Below, piece after piece: positions 36,419 through 45,398 of a DNA stretch of 59,059 nucleotides. How positions within the stretch are numbered: position 1 is the first letter of the stretch; the number at the start of each line of letters is the position of its first letter. Under the pieces are notes generated by a model. It worked only from the letters and a program-made list of their open reading frames with translations, did no database searches and was not told the origin of the DNA. This DNA is from Yersinia similis. Its GTDB lineage: Bacteria; Pseudomonadota; Gammaproteobacteria; Enterobacterales; Enterobacteriaceae. The stretch covers positions 1 through 59,059 of the forward strand of contig NZ_CGBP01000028.1 of assembly GCF_001053095.1 (NCBI RefSeq). Reading direction: 5' to 3'. Both the position numbers and the translations under genes were made by a program.

Positions 36419-37728
36419 GAGTGGCTTTCCGCTGTGATAAATGAAGGAATAATATTTTGCAGTGCCTGCATGATATTGCTGGCCCAAAAACGCCCGCTGT
36501 CGGTTAGGCACAGGCAAAAACTGTTATCTTTCAGTAGATGGCTTTGATACCACTGGGATATCAATGGCATTAGAGGGTACGGATCGGCAATTAACTCGCT
36601 CAAGTCCAGACGCCCAACTTCAATGCCACTCTGTAATTTAGCCCGCCACGGATGTTCGCCGCTGGCTTGCGTCATCATCATTAACGGTTTCTGCCCATTA
36701 TCGATTAACCGATAGTAGTTATCCAGACTACGGTGCTGCATATAAGCGTGCCCTTGCAAGGAGCCTCCTGCACCGCTGCCCAGAGCGAGACAATCGGCCC
36801 CTTGCTTGATTAACAGGTTATACAGATTACGCTCACGAGTGGTTCGCGCCCAGTGACTGTTGCTTAACTGATGCCAACCCGCCTGTGCGAGGCTATCTGC
36901 ACCGCTACAGTAAAAATCACATTGTTGTGCCAGTGTCGGCAGTTCCACCCGGTTATTTTCTACCGATTTAGCCAGCGGTGTGGTCGGCAACAAATTTAGG
37001 GCATATAGGTCAACACCATCCAGCGGGAGTTGGCGCACGATGGCCAAATCTTCCTGCCAGATTTCGGGGGTTTGATGTGGTAAACCGAACATCAGATCAC
37101 AAACAACAGCAGCACGATCACGGGCCGCCAAATCAGTCAGAAAACGAATCGCCTGATCGCCGTCAGCTTTGCGGCCCATTCGTTGACGAATACGGGTGTT
37201 AAACGTTTGAATCCCGATAGAGAAACGGTTAGCCCCTGCTTCCAGACAGGCATCAATTCTCTCATCATCAAAATTAAAAATTCGCCCTTCAACGGTGATC
37301 TCACAATCGGGTGCTAGCGGTAAACTCTTGCGTAATTGGCTGATAATACTATGCAATTGTTGTGCGGAAAGTACACTTGGTGTACCGCCACCGAAGTAGA
37401 TCGCATGAATTGGCCCCCCTTGTAGCAGTGGGCTATCGGCTTCCATGCTCAGTTCTCGCAAGAGGTAATCGGTATAGCGTTCGGTGCTACCAGATTGCAG
37501 CGGGTTCTGGTAGAAACCACAGAAAGTACAGTGGGTAGCACAGAATGGAATGTGTAAGTAAAGTAAACGCTTATTGCGAGGAAGCACTTTTTGTAATAGT
37601 GACTGCCAGCTATCCTGGAGTGACTCTGCGGGTAATGGCCGGCTGTCACGCCACGGCATAGTAGCCCAGCGTTTGGGAAATGGCAGTGGCCCTGGTTGGG
37701 TATAATACGGCATCAGATCAATATTCAT
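36415..37728 (-). CDS. chuW: ChuW/HutW radical SAM haem-degrading enzyme
   Basis: A 437-residue radical SAM protein related to HemN. The iron-sulfur motif CxxxCxxC is Cys63, Cys67 and Cys70 in HIPFCATHCTFCGF, followed by the SAM-binding FGGGTPS. E. coli ChuW opens the haem ring without oxygen to give anaerobilin and free iron. A Fur-box-like site stands upstream at 37760, so the chuWXY-like operon should respond to iron together with hmu. It was often called coproporphyrinogen oxidase in older annotation, but context favours haem breakdown. Confidence 0.88.
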   Translation of the reverse strand: MNIDLMPYYTQPGPLPFPKRWATMPWRDSRPLPAESLQDSWQSLLQKVLPRNKRLLYLHIPFCATHCTFCGFYQNPLQSGSTERYTDYLLRELSMEADSPLLQGGPIHAIYFGGGTPSVLSAQQLHSIISQLRKSLPLAPDCEITVEGRIFNFDDERIDACLEAGANRFSIGIQTFNTRIRQRMGRKADGDQAIRFLTDLAARDRAAVVCDLMFGLPHQTPEIWQEDLAIVRQLPLDGVDLYALNLLPTTPLAKSVENNRVELPTLAQQCDFYCSGADSLAQAGWHQLSNSHWARTTRERNLYNLLIKQGADCLALGSGAGGSLQGHAYMQHRSLDNYYRLIDNGQKPLMMMTQASGEHPWRAKLQSGIEVGRLDLSELIADPYPLMPLISQWYQSHLLKDNSFCLCLTDSGRFWASNIMQALQNIIPSFITAESHS

Positions 37729-37759
37729 AGCAAGCTCACTAAATCATAGATGCGAAATT

Positions 37760-37779
37760 AAATGATAATCATAAGCATT
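37760..37779. promoter_or_regulatory. Fur-box-like site upstream of chuW
   Basis: AAATGATAATCATAAGCATT agrees with the Fur consensus GATAATGATAATCATTATC at most positions of its central part. It is centred about 40 bases upstream of the chuW start, where it would cover the promoter. Confidence 0.7.
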
Positions 37780-38068
37780 CGATCAATGGCTAATGTGAAG
37801 TATCTTGACCTGTATCAGTAAATGGCGACAAACAGTGCATAAATTAGACAATTGAGGGGAGGCAGGCCAAAATTAGGGGCAGTGGACGAGACCGATTTGG
37901 CTCCCCGCAAAGGGTAACAGCTATCAAGCAAAAGAAATGGGGGGTGATATAACCCCACCCATCAGAGTGAGGTTATTTTGGTGTATCATAGCCATAAAAC
38001 AATATCGAAATTTTAATGACAGTCTCAGTTCTGCGCTAATGCAACAGAATCTTTCGGTGTACAATTCC
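37780..38068. other. Gap between chuW and the MTHFR-like gene
   Basis: No gene is supported. A hairpin at 37939-37960 (GGGGT with ACCCC around GATATA) is followed on the minus strand by ATTTCTTTT, so it may end the leftward MTHFR-like gene that stops at 38069. Confidence 0.4.
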
Positions 38069-38869
38069 TTATTGGAAAATTTTCTTCATAACATCAACTT
38101 TATTCAAAGTGAACACATGAAGCCTCTCCCTTTTATGGAGATGTTCCCTACAGAGAAAGCGAATTATCTCAATCCCGATGTTTTCTTTATCTTCATTACT
38201 ATTGCTCTTACTGTTTGCGAATTTTTTAATCCACAAAGGGTAGTCGATTGAATTAGATGAAGTGAATTTTTCAATAAATGAAAAATTGCCAAGTGGCATT
38301 ATGGATGGTGTAAAGGTGCGCTCTTTATCAACCCAGTGACTCAGAAAATCTAATGCATTCGTGTTGAGCGTCAGTTGGCTAATAAACTCATTAACCCCGA
38401 GTTGATATTTTCTTTCATTCCAGTCCATCTCTTCTTTTACATCTGTGGTTTCCTTGTGAAAGTCAGGATACAGGCTGGTTTTGATTCCGACGGTTTTGTG
38501 GCTACAGCGTATTAACTCAATCAATTCCACCCCGTAGTTAATGGGGTTATCTTGATCGTACACATGTTTGTCACCACGAATTACGAAGAACTCACAAATT
38601 CCTACTTTTATATATTGTTCTATAATCTGCATTATCTCCCTTTCTTTTTTATTATTTATTGTGATGTGAGGTATCAAGGTAACATCTGTTTTTTCTCTTA
38701 ACTCCATGATAGTACGATATGTATCACTCCATACAGAGGCCCCAATTTCTGTGTTGACTGTGTAATAAATAGGGTCTAGCGTGTCGGTAAATTCGATAAG
38801 TTTAAATATAATCTCCATTTCTTTTTCATTTTTAGCTGAATTCATTTCGAAACTTAGTTTTCTTTCCAT
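38069..38869 (-). CDS. Divergent methylenetetrahydrofolate reductase-like protein
   Basis: A 266-residue protein with the MetF barrel pattern: PIYYTVNTEIG at strand one, TLIPHITINNKKEREI (compare HLTC-N in MetF), GICEFFVIRGDKH (compare the LRGD motif), KTSLYPDFHKE (compare FPExHP) and near the end LHVFTLNKVD (compare FYTLN). It would reduce methylene-THF to methyl-THF with flavin, but several core residues differ and it is shorter than MetF (about 295). Low GC relative to neighbours suggests acquired DNA. No folate or methionine genes are adjacent. The enzyme activity is an inference. Confidence 0.7.
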   Translation of the reverse strand: MERKLSFEMNSAKNEKEMEIIFKLIEFTDTLDPIYYTVNTEIGASVWSDTYRTIMELREKTDVTLIPHITINNKKEREIMQIIEQYIKVGICEFFVIRGDKHVYDQDNPINYGVELIELIRCSHKTVGIKTSLYPDFHKETTDVKEEMDWNERKYQLGVNEFISQLTLNTNALDFLSHWVDKERTFTPSIMPLGNFSFIEKFTSSNSIDYPLWIKKFANSKSNSNEDKENIGIEIIRFLCREHLHKRERLHVFTLNKVDVMKKIFQ

Positions 38870-39182
38870 AATGTTCCCTTCTTTGTGTGGGTATAATATA
38901 GTTAATTAACTCAATAACGAATTAATTAAATAACATTTATTTATTGTGTAATGCAAATAAAATATCGATGATATAAATGTAATGGCTAGAAAATGTTTAT
39001 TGTTTAATATCAGACTTGGATTTTGATATTATCTATTGAATAATGCCATGATGGGTTTACTGCAAGAATCGTTGATGATGATTTACTTTTTCTCCGGCAA
39101 TAGATGTCGACAGTGCGCCCGCTGATAGGGAAGCACTGTCGATGGGGTATTTAGGGGGTAAATTGTAGATTATTTTTTTAAA
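38870..39182. other. AT-rich gap with a perfect inverted repeat
   Basis: About 310 bases, AT-rich. TCGACAGTGC (39107-39116) and GCACTGTCGA (39133-39142) form a perfect ten-base inverted repeat with a 16-base spacer, between the stop of the 162-residue regulator and the MTHFR-like gene. It lacks a T run, so an operator or mRNA hairpin is as likely as a terminator. The rest must contain the MTHFR-like promoter. Confidence 0.5.
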
Positions 39183-39671
39183 TTAAACGCTTTTTTTCCC
39201 TTTTAGGGACTTATTGACGGAGAGCATTAACTCGCTAATGTAGGCGTTAACAAGCATTTCCACGGCTTCACTACGGGTTATCTCAAGCTGATTAACCACT
39301 TGGTCAATTTTGCGGATAACGGACATGCGTAGGGAGAGTGAAATGGATCTCTTTTTCTCTTTGTCCAAAATAACGTGGCTGGCCACCTGTTCCTCATGTG
39401 ATTTTATTATCATATGCGAGGCAATGGCATCTTTAATATGGCGTAGCACTTTTGGCGTCAGCGTTCCTTTCTCGGTCAATTGGTAACTGTGAGTGCTTTT
39501 GCTGTAACGGATCTCTGCGTTGTAGGTTTCCCGCAGTTCCTTGAGCGCACGGGTGAGGGTTGGGCCTGAACAGCTCAACTTATCGTATATGTCATCCGCG
39601 TCCACTGGTTTGCCACCCGCGAGAAGCAGTGCCAGCGTGTAGTGACGAAATTGCTTGGTGCTGAGAAGCAT
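39183..39671 (-). CDS. Two-domain DNA-binding protein (winged helix plus ribbon-helix-helix-like)
   Basis: A 162-residue basic protein. Residues 1-75 look like a winged helix (DDIYDKLSCSGPTLTRALKEL as helix-turn-helix, then IRYSKSTHSYQLTEKG as wing). Residues 108-150 look like a ribbon-helix-helix (KKRSISLSLRMSVIRKIDQVVNQLEITRSEAVEMLVNAYI). It ends in Lys-rich residues. I do not recognise a named family with both parts. It lies upstream of, and on the same strand as, the MTHFR-like gene, so it may control that gene or its own. Confidence 0.7.
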   Translation of the reverse strand: MLLSTKQFRHYTLALLLAGGKPVDADDIYDKLSCSGPTLTRALKELRETYNAEIRYSKSTHSYQLTEKGTLTPKVLRHIKDAIASHMIIKSHEEQVASHVILDKEKKRSISLSLRMSVIRKIDQVVNQLEITRSEAVEMLVNAYISELMLSVNKSLKGKKSV

Positions 39672-40076
39672 CTTTAGTTAGTGCCGCCTTTAATGGGTGG
39701 AATGATTGGCAGGAAAATAGGGGTGACGATATTTTCCTCTATACCCTTCGTACTTAACCATTACTGGGGTTAGCGGTGCATTTTCTCCCGAGTCACTGAT
39801 AGTGTACGCTCATCGGGATCTGCCTACCAATAACACCAAATTATTTAGGTATATAACGCGATACATGGCCAGTGCCTCCACGGGATAAAACTCGGTGCAA
39901 CTTACGATCCCATCAAGTTTAGCCTTAAAGGGAACCCTTGTCTTATACGACTATGCTACCCATGGCTGATTGGCTAAAAGAGACTCAAAAAGCGTTTTAT
40001 ATATGAGCGAACGGCTTTGCCAAATGGGCTATATTTGTGCTTACGCCTCTTTGAACATGACATCTTATGGCATGTA
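39672..40076. other. Intergenic gap holding an ERIC-like repeat
   Basis: About 400 bases without a supported gene. The middle (39765-39852) is an ERIC-like repeat given separately. The rest shows no recognisable site; a short frame at 40017-40238 overlaps the CitE-like gene on the other strand and is not credible. Confidence 0.5.
39765..39852. repeat. Diverged or partial ERIC-like repeat
   Basis: CGAGTCACTGATAGTGTACGCTCATCGGGAT followed by CTGCCTACC and ending in TTTAGGTATA parallels the right half of the complete ERIC element at 55190-55318 read in reverse. The similarity is imperfect, so this is an old or variant copy. Confidence 0.55.
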
Positions 40077-41036
40077 TTATCCACTCTGATGTTTTCTTGG
40101 CGCATCACGAACAGCCATCGCGGCAAAATCAGGCATTATTCCGTAATATTGTGCACGTTCAAGGATTGCCGCTGCCCAGCGCTTATGAGTGGATGGCTCA
40201 CACATCGCCCCCTGAGACTTGAAAACCGCCTGTGTTGAATTCAGGATCCGCAATGCATCAGCGTGATCATGAGTGTCGACCATTAAGGCGCGTTGAATGA
40301 CCTCGATCTGACTTGGATGAATAGCGGTTTTCCCCACCAGACCATGAGCGATATCCAGCGCCAGTTCTGTTTCCAGCAACTGCGGATTATCTATTTGCTC
40401 ACAGACCGGTGCGGTTAACGCAAAATTCTTTGGACAGAATACCGAAATCAGCATTTTGATCACGTAGCCCATAGGGCCATCGTACAGTGTCAACTTACGT
40501 GAGCGCCGCATCGAAATAACGCTCATAAGGTCATTACCACCAATGCGCAGCGCAACAATGCGTTGACGAGAGGGGTGATTTTCCAGTTCTCTGGCGAGAG
40601 TACTCATCTTCTCTACATCAAAGACATCTTCAGTTTCCAGCGTTGGCATCATGCACAGATGAGTCTCTTTCATGATCTCCCACCAGGTGGTAATGGATGC
40701 TTGGGTAAACTTTGGCAACACAAAGCCATTGATAGCACTTAGGTTAAAACGGGTGATTAATGTTAGCCCCATCGCTTCATGACGTGGACGAACAAAGATC
40801 AGCGGCCAATGGGAAGATCCATCGCGTTCTTTCTCTGCGGCTAGCGTATTCAATAGGGTGCTGAGTTGAGAGATAGCCATTGGCACATCATCCTCACTCA
40901 CGGCATCTTCCAGGCAGATTACCAGTGAGCGCAGGCCGGAAATTTTATTATGAATAATAATATCGGCAATATCGGTACGCGTGGCGGGCATATAAAGTGT
41001 TGCCCCCAAAGCGTACGCGGAGGGTGTTGATTTCAT
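40077..41036 (-). CDS. CitE/HpcH-type aldolase-lyase of the ter-linked operon
   Basis: A 319-residue TIM-barrel protein of the HpcH/HpaI aldolase and citrate lyase beta family: VICLEDAVSEDDVP (acidic metal-ligand motif), IFVRPRHEAMGLTLI, MPTLETEDVFDVE, ALRIGGNDLMSVI and KTAIHPSQIEVIQ are the usual conserved blocks. It is the last of five genes that accompany ter genes in many bacteria and are thought to make a nucleoside-like compound. Its start overlaps the previous stop as TGATG. Confidence 0.85.
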   Translation of the reverse strand: MKSTPSAYALGATLYMPATRTDIADIIIHNKISGLRSLVICLEDAVSEDDVPMAISQLSTLLNTLAAEKERDGSSHWPLIFVRPRHEAMGLTLITRFNLSAINGFVLPKFTQASITTWWEIMKETHLCMMPTLETEDVFDVEKMSTLARELENHPSRQRIVALRIGGNDLMSVISMRRSRKLTLYDGPMGYVIKMLISVFCPKNFALTAPVCEQIDNPQLLETELALDIAHGLVGKTAIHPSQIEVIQRALMVDTHDHADALRILNSTQAVFKSQGAMCEPSTHKRWAAAILERAQYYGIMPDFAAMAVRDAPRKHQSG

Positions 41037-42115
41037 CAGATGACCTTTTTAATAATGGTGATAGCACGGTATTGGCCCAGTTCATTCCCCACTTCTTTTA
41101 TCGTGATTTTCTTCTGTTTGGCTAAATAGACCAGCAATGACACATCTGGGTCGTCAATGTGACGAACCAGAACATGGTCAGGTACACGGCGAAGAACGGC
41201 TCGGGTCGCTTCAGCGATCCCCGGCTTGATACGATTGACGCTACTGATCTCAAACTGTTCCGCTATGTTTTGCACCACTTGATGGCTTTGGGTCCGCAGC
41301 GACGCGTTTTTCTGATAGTCCCACTCCGCCGCGGGTATCTGGGACAGATCAAGTTGTTGGCGACAGTTAGCGACGGTGTTCACCAACAGTTGGCTGCACT
41401 CAAATTCCTGCAAATGTTCACAGTGAACACAACCGTGTAGCCCTTTATCCGACCAGACGGAACGGGAGACCAGCCCCGAGACTGGCGCGCCCATAATACC
41501 GAACGGGATAAGCCAATCATCATCGGTCGCGGATAGCCAGGAACAGCCACAGGGATCGGCCAGCACTACCAGACGAGGCAGCTCGGGGTAGCCCGGACGC
41601 CCCTGTAGGGAGCGGGTCAGTTCACCGGTAATTGCCCCTTTACCTGTCCAGCCATCGACGAAAACCAGCCCTTCGGTGCCGTGTTTTTGCTCAATATATG
41701 ACAAGGCGACCTCATCAATCCCCCGGTCACGGATGATGCTGATACCGTAGTGAAAAGAGGTTTTTCCCAACGCGCGCAGAGTGTGATGGAGCATCACTCC
41801 AAGTGGTACGCCCGCGCGTACCAAGCTGGCGAGTACAATCGGGGTATCACCGAAACGGTTGATCAGGGCTTTCGCCAGCATCACCACTTCACGCGCCATG
41901 CGTGTGGCCCCTTGATCCAGTGCTCGTGCAAACAAGGTGAGGTGATGATCGGTCGGCGCTGGCTCCTGACTGAGCATGTCAGAATAATGGCGTGCCCCTG
42001 ACTGGATCAGTTTCTCTTTAACATCGACTGGTGTCATTTCAATCTGTATTGGTTTGAGCAAAAATTGAATGTCATCTGGCAAATAGGAGCCAGAAAAAGG
42101 TGTAATGTCATGCAT
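41036..42115 (-). CDS. StiP-type/PRTase protein with C-terminal PELOTA-like domain
   Basis: A 359-residue protein. The main part (about 20-270) contains MAREVVMLAKALINRFG, VLASLVRAGVPLGVMLHH and GLVFVDGWTGKGAITGEL, the last like a phosphoribosyltransferase loop; the Cys of CGCSWLS and a CVHCEHL pair are notable. The C-terminal 80 residues match a PELOTA RNA-binding-type domain (HIDDPDVSLLVYLAKQKKITI). ATG 42115 overlaps the HAD stop by eight bases (ATGCATGA). Such proteins occur in ter-linked operons; catalytic role unproven. Confidence 0.78.
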   Translation of the reverse strand: MHDITPFSGSYLPDDIQFLLKPIQIEMTPVDVKEKLIQSGARHYSDMLSQEPAPTDHHLTLFARALDQGATRMAREVVMLAKALINRFGDTPIVLASLVRAGVPLGVMLHHTLRALGKTSFHYGISIIRDRGIDEVALSYIEQKHGTEGLVFVDGWTGKGAITGELTRSLQGRPGYPELPRLVVLADPCGCSWLSATDDDWLIPFGIMGAPVSGLVSRSVWSDKGLHGCVHCEHLQEFECSQLLVNTVANCRQQLDLSQIPAAEWDYQKNASLRTQSHQVVQNIAEQFEISSVNRIKPGIAEATRAVLRRVPDHVLVRHIDDPDVSLLVYLAKQKKITIKEVGNELGQYRAITIIKKVI

Positions 42116-42920
42116 CGTTATCTCCATTAACATTATTTTTATTAAATGTACTGTTATCAAATAAATGCGATGTTAGGGCCTGCGAGAACTGACTTTGTAC
42201 GGGCATACCGAACCAATGACAGTGGCGCATAAAGCTGAAATCGCTCAGGCTATCGCCGAAACCCAGAACCGGAAACGCGCCATATTCGTGGCGTAATTTA
42301 TCGAGCAGATAAGTGGTGGCCAGGCCTTTTTCGATACAAACCGGTAACCACGCAATATTGTTGCTGTTACGGTGAATATAAAATCCATCCGTGGAAAATA
42401 GGGATTCCAGTTCGTCGTTGAAGGCATACAACTCGGCTATCTGTGTGCTATCGCGGTGTTTCATCACGAAATAAACCGGGGTATCGCCGTATTCGTAATT
42501 GATTCGGCACCAGGCATTCAGACCCCGTTCGGCCATCATTTCATTGATACGGCTTTCCATTGCTATCAAACGGTCACGATAGGGTTGCAAGTTCGTCAGC
42601 ACCGTATCCTGCCAGCCAGCATCGGGTTGTCTGTCTGGCGTCAGAATAACGGCACCGTGGGTGGTGATCGCCCATGAGCTGAAAGGAATTTTGACGCGGC
42701 TGATCTCTTCTGTTCCACGGGCGGTCACGGGGATAAATTCGGCGTGCTCCAATAGCCAATCCACCAACATGGACTGCTCTTCGGTCATGAAACTGCGGGG
42801 TGTCAGGCTGCGATCCAACGCCCCCACCCGAAAAGGAGGAAGGCCTAGCTCATCGACCATTTTGCGCCGTGTCTGGAACAGCGTATCGTCCAGATCACAT
42901 AAAAAAACAGGCTTATTCAT
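42108..42920 (-). CDS. HAD-superfamily hydrolase of the ter-linked operon
   Basis: A 270-residue HAD phosphatase. Motif I is FLCDLDDTLF (catalytic Asp pair) at the start, motif II is PVTARGTEE, and the last acidic pair is in VLGFGDSLSDFSFM. The cap is of the Cof/sucrose-phosphatase type by size. ATG 42920 is chosen because it precedes motif I directly and overlaps the PRTase stop by eight bases; earlier ATGs reach into that gene. It probably dephosphorylates an intermediate made by its operon partners. Confidence 0.85.
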   Translation of the reverse strand: MNKPVFLCDLDDTLFQTRRKMVDELGLPPFRVGALDRSLTPRSFMTEEQSMLVDWLLEHAEFIPVTARGTEEISRVKIPFSSWAITTHGAVILTPDRQPDAGWQDTVLTNLQPYRDRLIAMESRINEMMAERGLNAWCRINYEYGDTPVYFVMKHRDSTQIAELYAFNDELESLFSTDGFYIHRNSNNIAWLPVCIEKGLATTYLLDKLRHEYGAFPVLGFGDSLSDFSFMRHCHWFGMPVQSQFSQALTSHLFDNSTFNKNNVNGDNDA

Positions 42921-44049
42921 AAGCAATAACCTCCACATAAGGTGCCACCGTACGAAGCTGTTCAATCAGTGAAGGATCAATAGATTCGGCTGGCGTTTCG
43001 ACACAAACGATAATGCGATCAAAATGCTGATGAGCGACGTTATAGAGGAAATTAGGGATCCCCAGACCGTAGTTATCGCTGAACGCTATGATTGAGTTAA
43101 TGGCATGGCCCTGTGCAATAGGTGAGCGGGTTATAGAGCTAAATTTGACGATAGCCCCCTCATGTTCCAGCCTCTCAGCCAATAAGAAAGGTGGCCAGAC
43201 AAACTCGCTGGTACCAAGAACCAGCACTTTCTCACCGGCCAGTACATGGACCATATGACCTATATCACAGCGGGTTTCATCCATGCCGAGCCGACCCCAA
43301 TTTTGTTTATCGGTGATGGCAATATTGCCACGGGCAGTGACATTACAGGCGGGCATCACGGGCACTGGGGCATCAGGGGTGGGTGACCAGTTCCACTCCC
43401 CGGTGATAAGTGAGATGGTGGTGACTGGCAAAGGGCACCGTTCCGTCAGTGCGCTACCGCTCCAGTCGGTCAGGGTGACGGCAACCACCTTTTCAAGGCC
43501 ATTCAGATTGGCATCACGTAATGCCTGAAGGAGGTTGATAAAGGTGTTCCCCGTAGTGGCCTCATCATCAATAAGAACAACTGAACGGGCGCGTTGCAGG
43601 CGTGCGCGCAACGCGGGATCAGACGGTAGATAGATCAGGTGGTCTGTCGCATGGCTATGGTTTTCTTTGAATTCACACAGTAGATCGCCATCAACAGGAT
43701 GCCGGGTTGACGTCAAAAAAACCGGCTCAGAGACCGTGCTGCGTAGCTCTTGAAATACACCGGCGGCCAGGCCCACTGCGGTTTCGGCCATACCAATAAA
43801 CAGAACGGGGCCAGGCAGTTCTGCGGGAAATCTCTCCGCCAATTGGCGATAGACATTGCGCATGGTAGCAGGGCTAACAGGGATGTGCCGCCCCAATACT
43901 TTGCTGACAAAAAGGAAGGCACGCTTAGGGTTACGACGTTCGGCAATATCAAAAAGTGAATCCAGTGGGATATCGCTACTGTTAGGTATCACCGTCAACG
44001 TGCCCCCTGACAATTCCCGGCGATAAACCGGCGGTTGGGTTGTCATCAT
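42913..44049 (-). CDS. Phosphoribosyltransferase with C-terminal TRSP domain
   Basis: A 378-residue protein. The PRTase loop is VVLIDDEATTGNTFINLLQAL (acidic pair plus TTGNT for PRPP), near residues 160-180. The C-terminal part has GEKVLVLGTSEFVWPPFLLAERLE and VKFSSITRSPI, the latter being the Thr-Arg-Ser-Pro motif that names the TRSP domain. Known only from ter-linked operons, where it is proposed to attach a ribose-phosphate to a base-like substrate. Twelve bases after the ATP-grasp gene. Confidence 0.85.
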   Translation of the reverse strand: MMTTQPPVYRRELSGGTLTVIPNSSDIPLDSLFDIAERRNPKRAFLFVSKVLGRHIPVSPATMRNVYRQLAERFPAELPGPVLFIGMAETAVGLAAGVFQELRSTVSEPVFLTSTRHPVDGDLLCEFKENHSHATDHLIYLPSDPALRARLQRARSVVLIDDEATTGNTFINLLQALRDANLNGLEKVVAVTLTDWSGSALTERCPLPVTTISLITGEWNWSPTPDAPVPVMPACNVTARGNIAITDKQNWGRLGMDETRCDIGHMVHVLAGEKVLVLGTSEFVWPPFLLAERLEHEGAIVKFSSITRSPIAQGHAINSIIAFSDNYGLGIPNFLYNVAHQHFDRIIVCVETPAESIDPSLIEQLRTVAPYVEVIAYE

Positions 44050-44061
44050 GACTGTCCTTCT

Positions 44062-45123
44062 TTAGAAATGAGTAAGATTCTGCAACTCAGCGGGGAACAG
44101 CTGTGCATCAGTGATTGCTCTCACGCTGACGGGCTTGAAATGTGTAATAGCTTGCGAACTCACCTCATCTTGGCTCATCAGATCCAGTTGCCGAAGGGCG
44201 AACAGGCCCGGTAAATTCACGCCGCTGTGGCGGGTATAGCCAATACCGCCTGAGGGGCGAAGGTTAATTTCCAGTAACAGTGGCTGCCCGTGGTGATCGC
44301 AGCGAGTTTGGACATTCACCAGCCCGTCAGCCTGCATCAGCTCCGCACTGGGTTTAGCCAGTTCAAAGGCGGCACCCGATTGATGGAGGTGCTGTACGCT
44401 ACCTTCTTTGCGGCGTGCTACAGCTGCAATGACTTTGCCTTTTTCAACCAACATGTCAACGGAGGATTCAGGGCCAGGCAGATAGGGCATAAGTACCATG
44501 GGCTGCATCTTTTCAGTGCGCTCAAGGGCGGTCAGATAGAGCTCTGGGTGAACAACACGATTATCGGTACGGTCAAAACAGTCCATTGCTGAAATGGATT
44601 GATCCAATTTCCAAAAACCCATGCCGTAAATACCAGTTACGGGTTTGATACAGAGTTTTTCGGTATCAAAAGGCGGGTTAGCCAGTTGTTCACGCAATTC
44701 GCCAGGCGAAGAAATCTGAATTGAAGGAACAACAGGCAAACCTTTTTGCGCCATGTAAGCGGCGTATTCGACTTTATTGTCAGCTAAAGCAAAGGTCGCT
44801 GGGCACTGCGCGCCAGTGGTCAATTTTACGCCAAGCCCTTCAATGGCTGCTCGGTGCTGCTCAAACCAGAGACAACTGCGGCCAGTATGAATTGCCTCTA
44901 TACCGAACGTCTTCACGATATGGCTGATAAACGCCATTTTGGCGTCAAGATCCGATGGTTCGATAAAAGCGGCATCCGCTTTTTCAAGAATTTCATAGCG
45001 ATGCTGATGATGGGAGGCGAAAACCTGAATAGCATTGTCATGAAGTTCACTGGTGTTTTTCACACCAGAAATGATGTCCCTTTGGGAAGATAATCCCCCC
45101 ATGAACCAAATATTTTTTTTCAT
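44062..45123 (-). CDS. ATP-grasp ligase of the ter-linked operon
   Basis: A 353-residue ATP-grasp enzyme. Recognisable parts are the N-terminal segment ending in DNKVEYAAYMAQKGLPVVPS, the lysine strand KLCIKPVTGIYGMGFWK, the YLPGPESSVDMLV strand, and the metal-binding LLLEINLRPSGGIGYTRHSG. It would join a carboxylate to an amine with ATP. It is the first gene of the leftward five-gene set and diverges from terZ across a region with palindromic boxes. Confidence 0.86.
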   Translation of the reverse strand: MKKNIWFMGGLSSQRDIISGVKNTSELHDNAIQVFASHHQHRYEILEKADAAFIEPSDLDAKMAFISHIVKTFGIEAIHTGRSCLWFEQHRAAIEGLGVKLTTGAQCPATFALADNKVEYAAYMAQKGLPVVPSIQISSPGELREQLANPPFDTEKLCIKPVTGIYGMGFWKLDQSISAMDCFDRTDNRVVHPELYLTALERTEKMQPMVLMPYLPGPESSVDMLVEKGKVIAAVARRKEGSVQHLHQSGAAFELAKPSAELMQADGLVNVQTRCDHHGQPLLLEINLRPSGGIGYTRHSGVNLPGLFALRQLDLMSQDEVSSQAITHFKPVSVRAITDAQLFPAELQNLTHF

Positions 45124-45192
45124 CAGTGGATGAATCCTTATGAAACCGCCAAAGGGAAGGTGTTAATCGTCTATGAATGAAATCTCATCCTT

Positions 45193-45343
45193 AATCATAT
45201 TATGATTGTCATATCATTGCACTGATCAATTTATTTTAAATAAATAAATTACGGTTAAAGCATTGTTTATAATGATATTTAATGTTCTTTACAAATCATA
45301 ATATGATTCATGAGTTGAATGATGATAGCTTCATGATATGATT
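45193..45343. promoter_or_regulatory. Paired palindromic boxes in the ter divergent promoter
   Basis: AATCATATTATGATT (45193-45207) and AATCATAATATGATT (45294-45308) are exact reverse complements of each other, and each is itself symmetric (AATCATA / TATGATT). A related shorter site, TCATGATATGATT, lies at 45331-45343. They stand 100 bases apart between the ATP-grasp gene and terZ, near both probable promoters. Such arrangement suggests binding sites for a dimeric regulator that loops or represses both directions. The regulator is unknown. Confidence 0.6.
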
Positions 45344-45398
45344 GGTGTGATGCGGTTAATGTGACTTGTTCAATAATTTCATTCTAAAAGGAAACGTG

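Noticed and set aside
37937-38251. 104-residue plus-strand frame opposite the MTHFR-like gene
   Set aside because: It overlaps the end of the MTHFR-like gene, which has a clear family pattern, and it starts in the hairpin region without a ribosome site.
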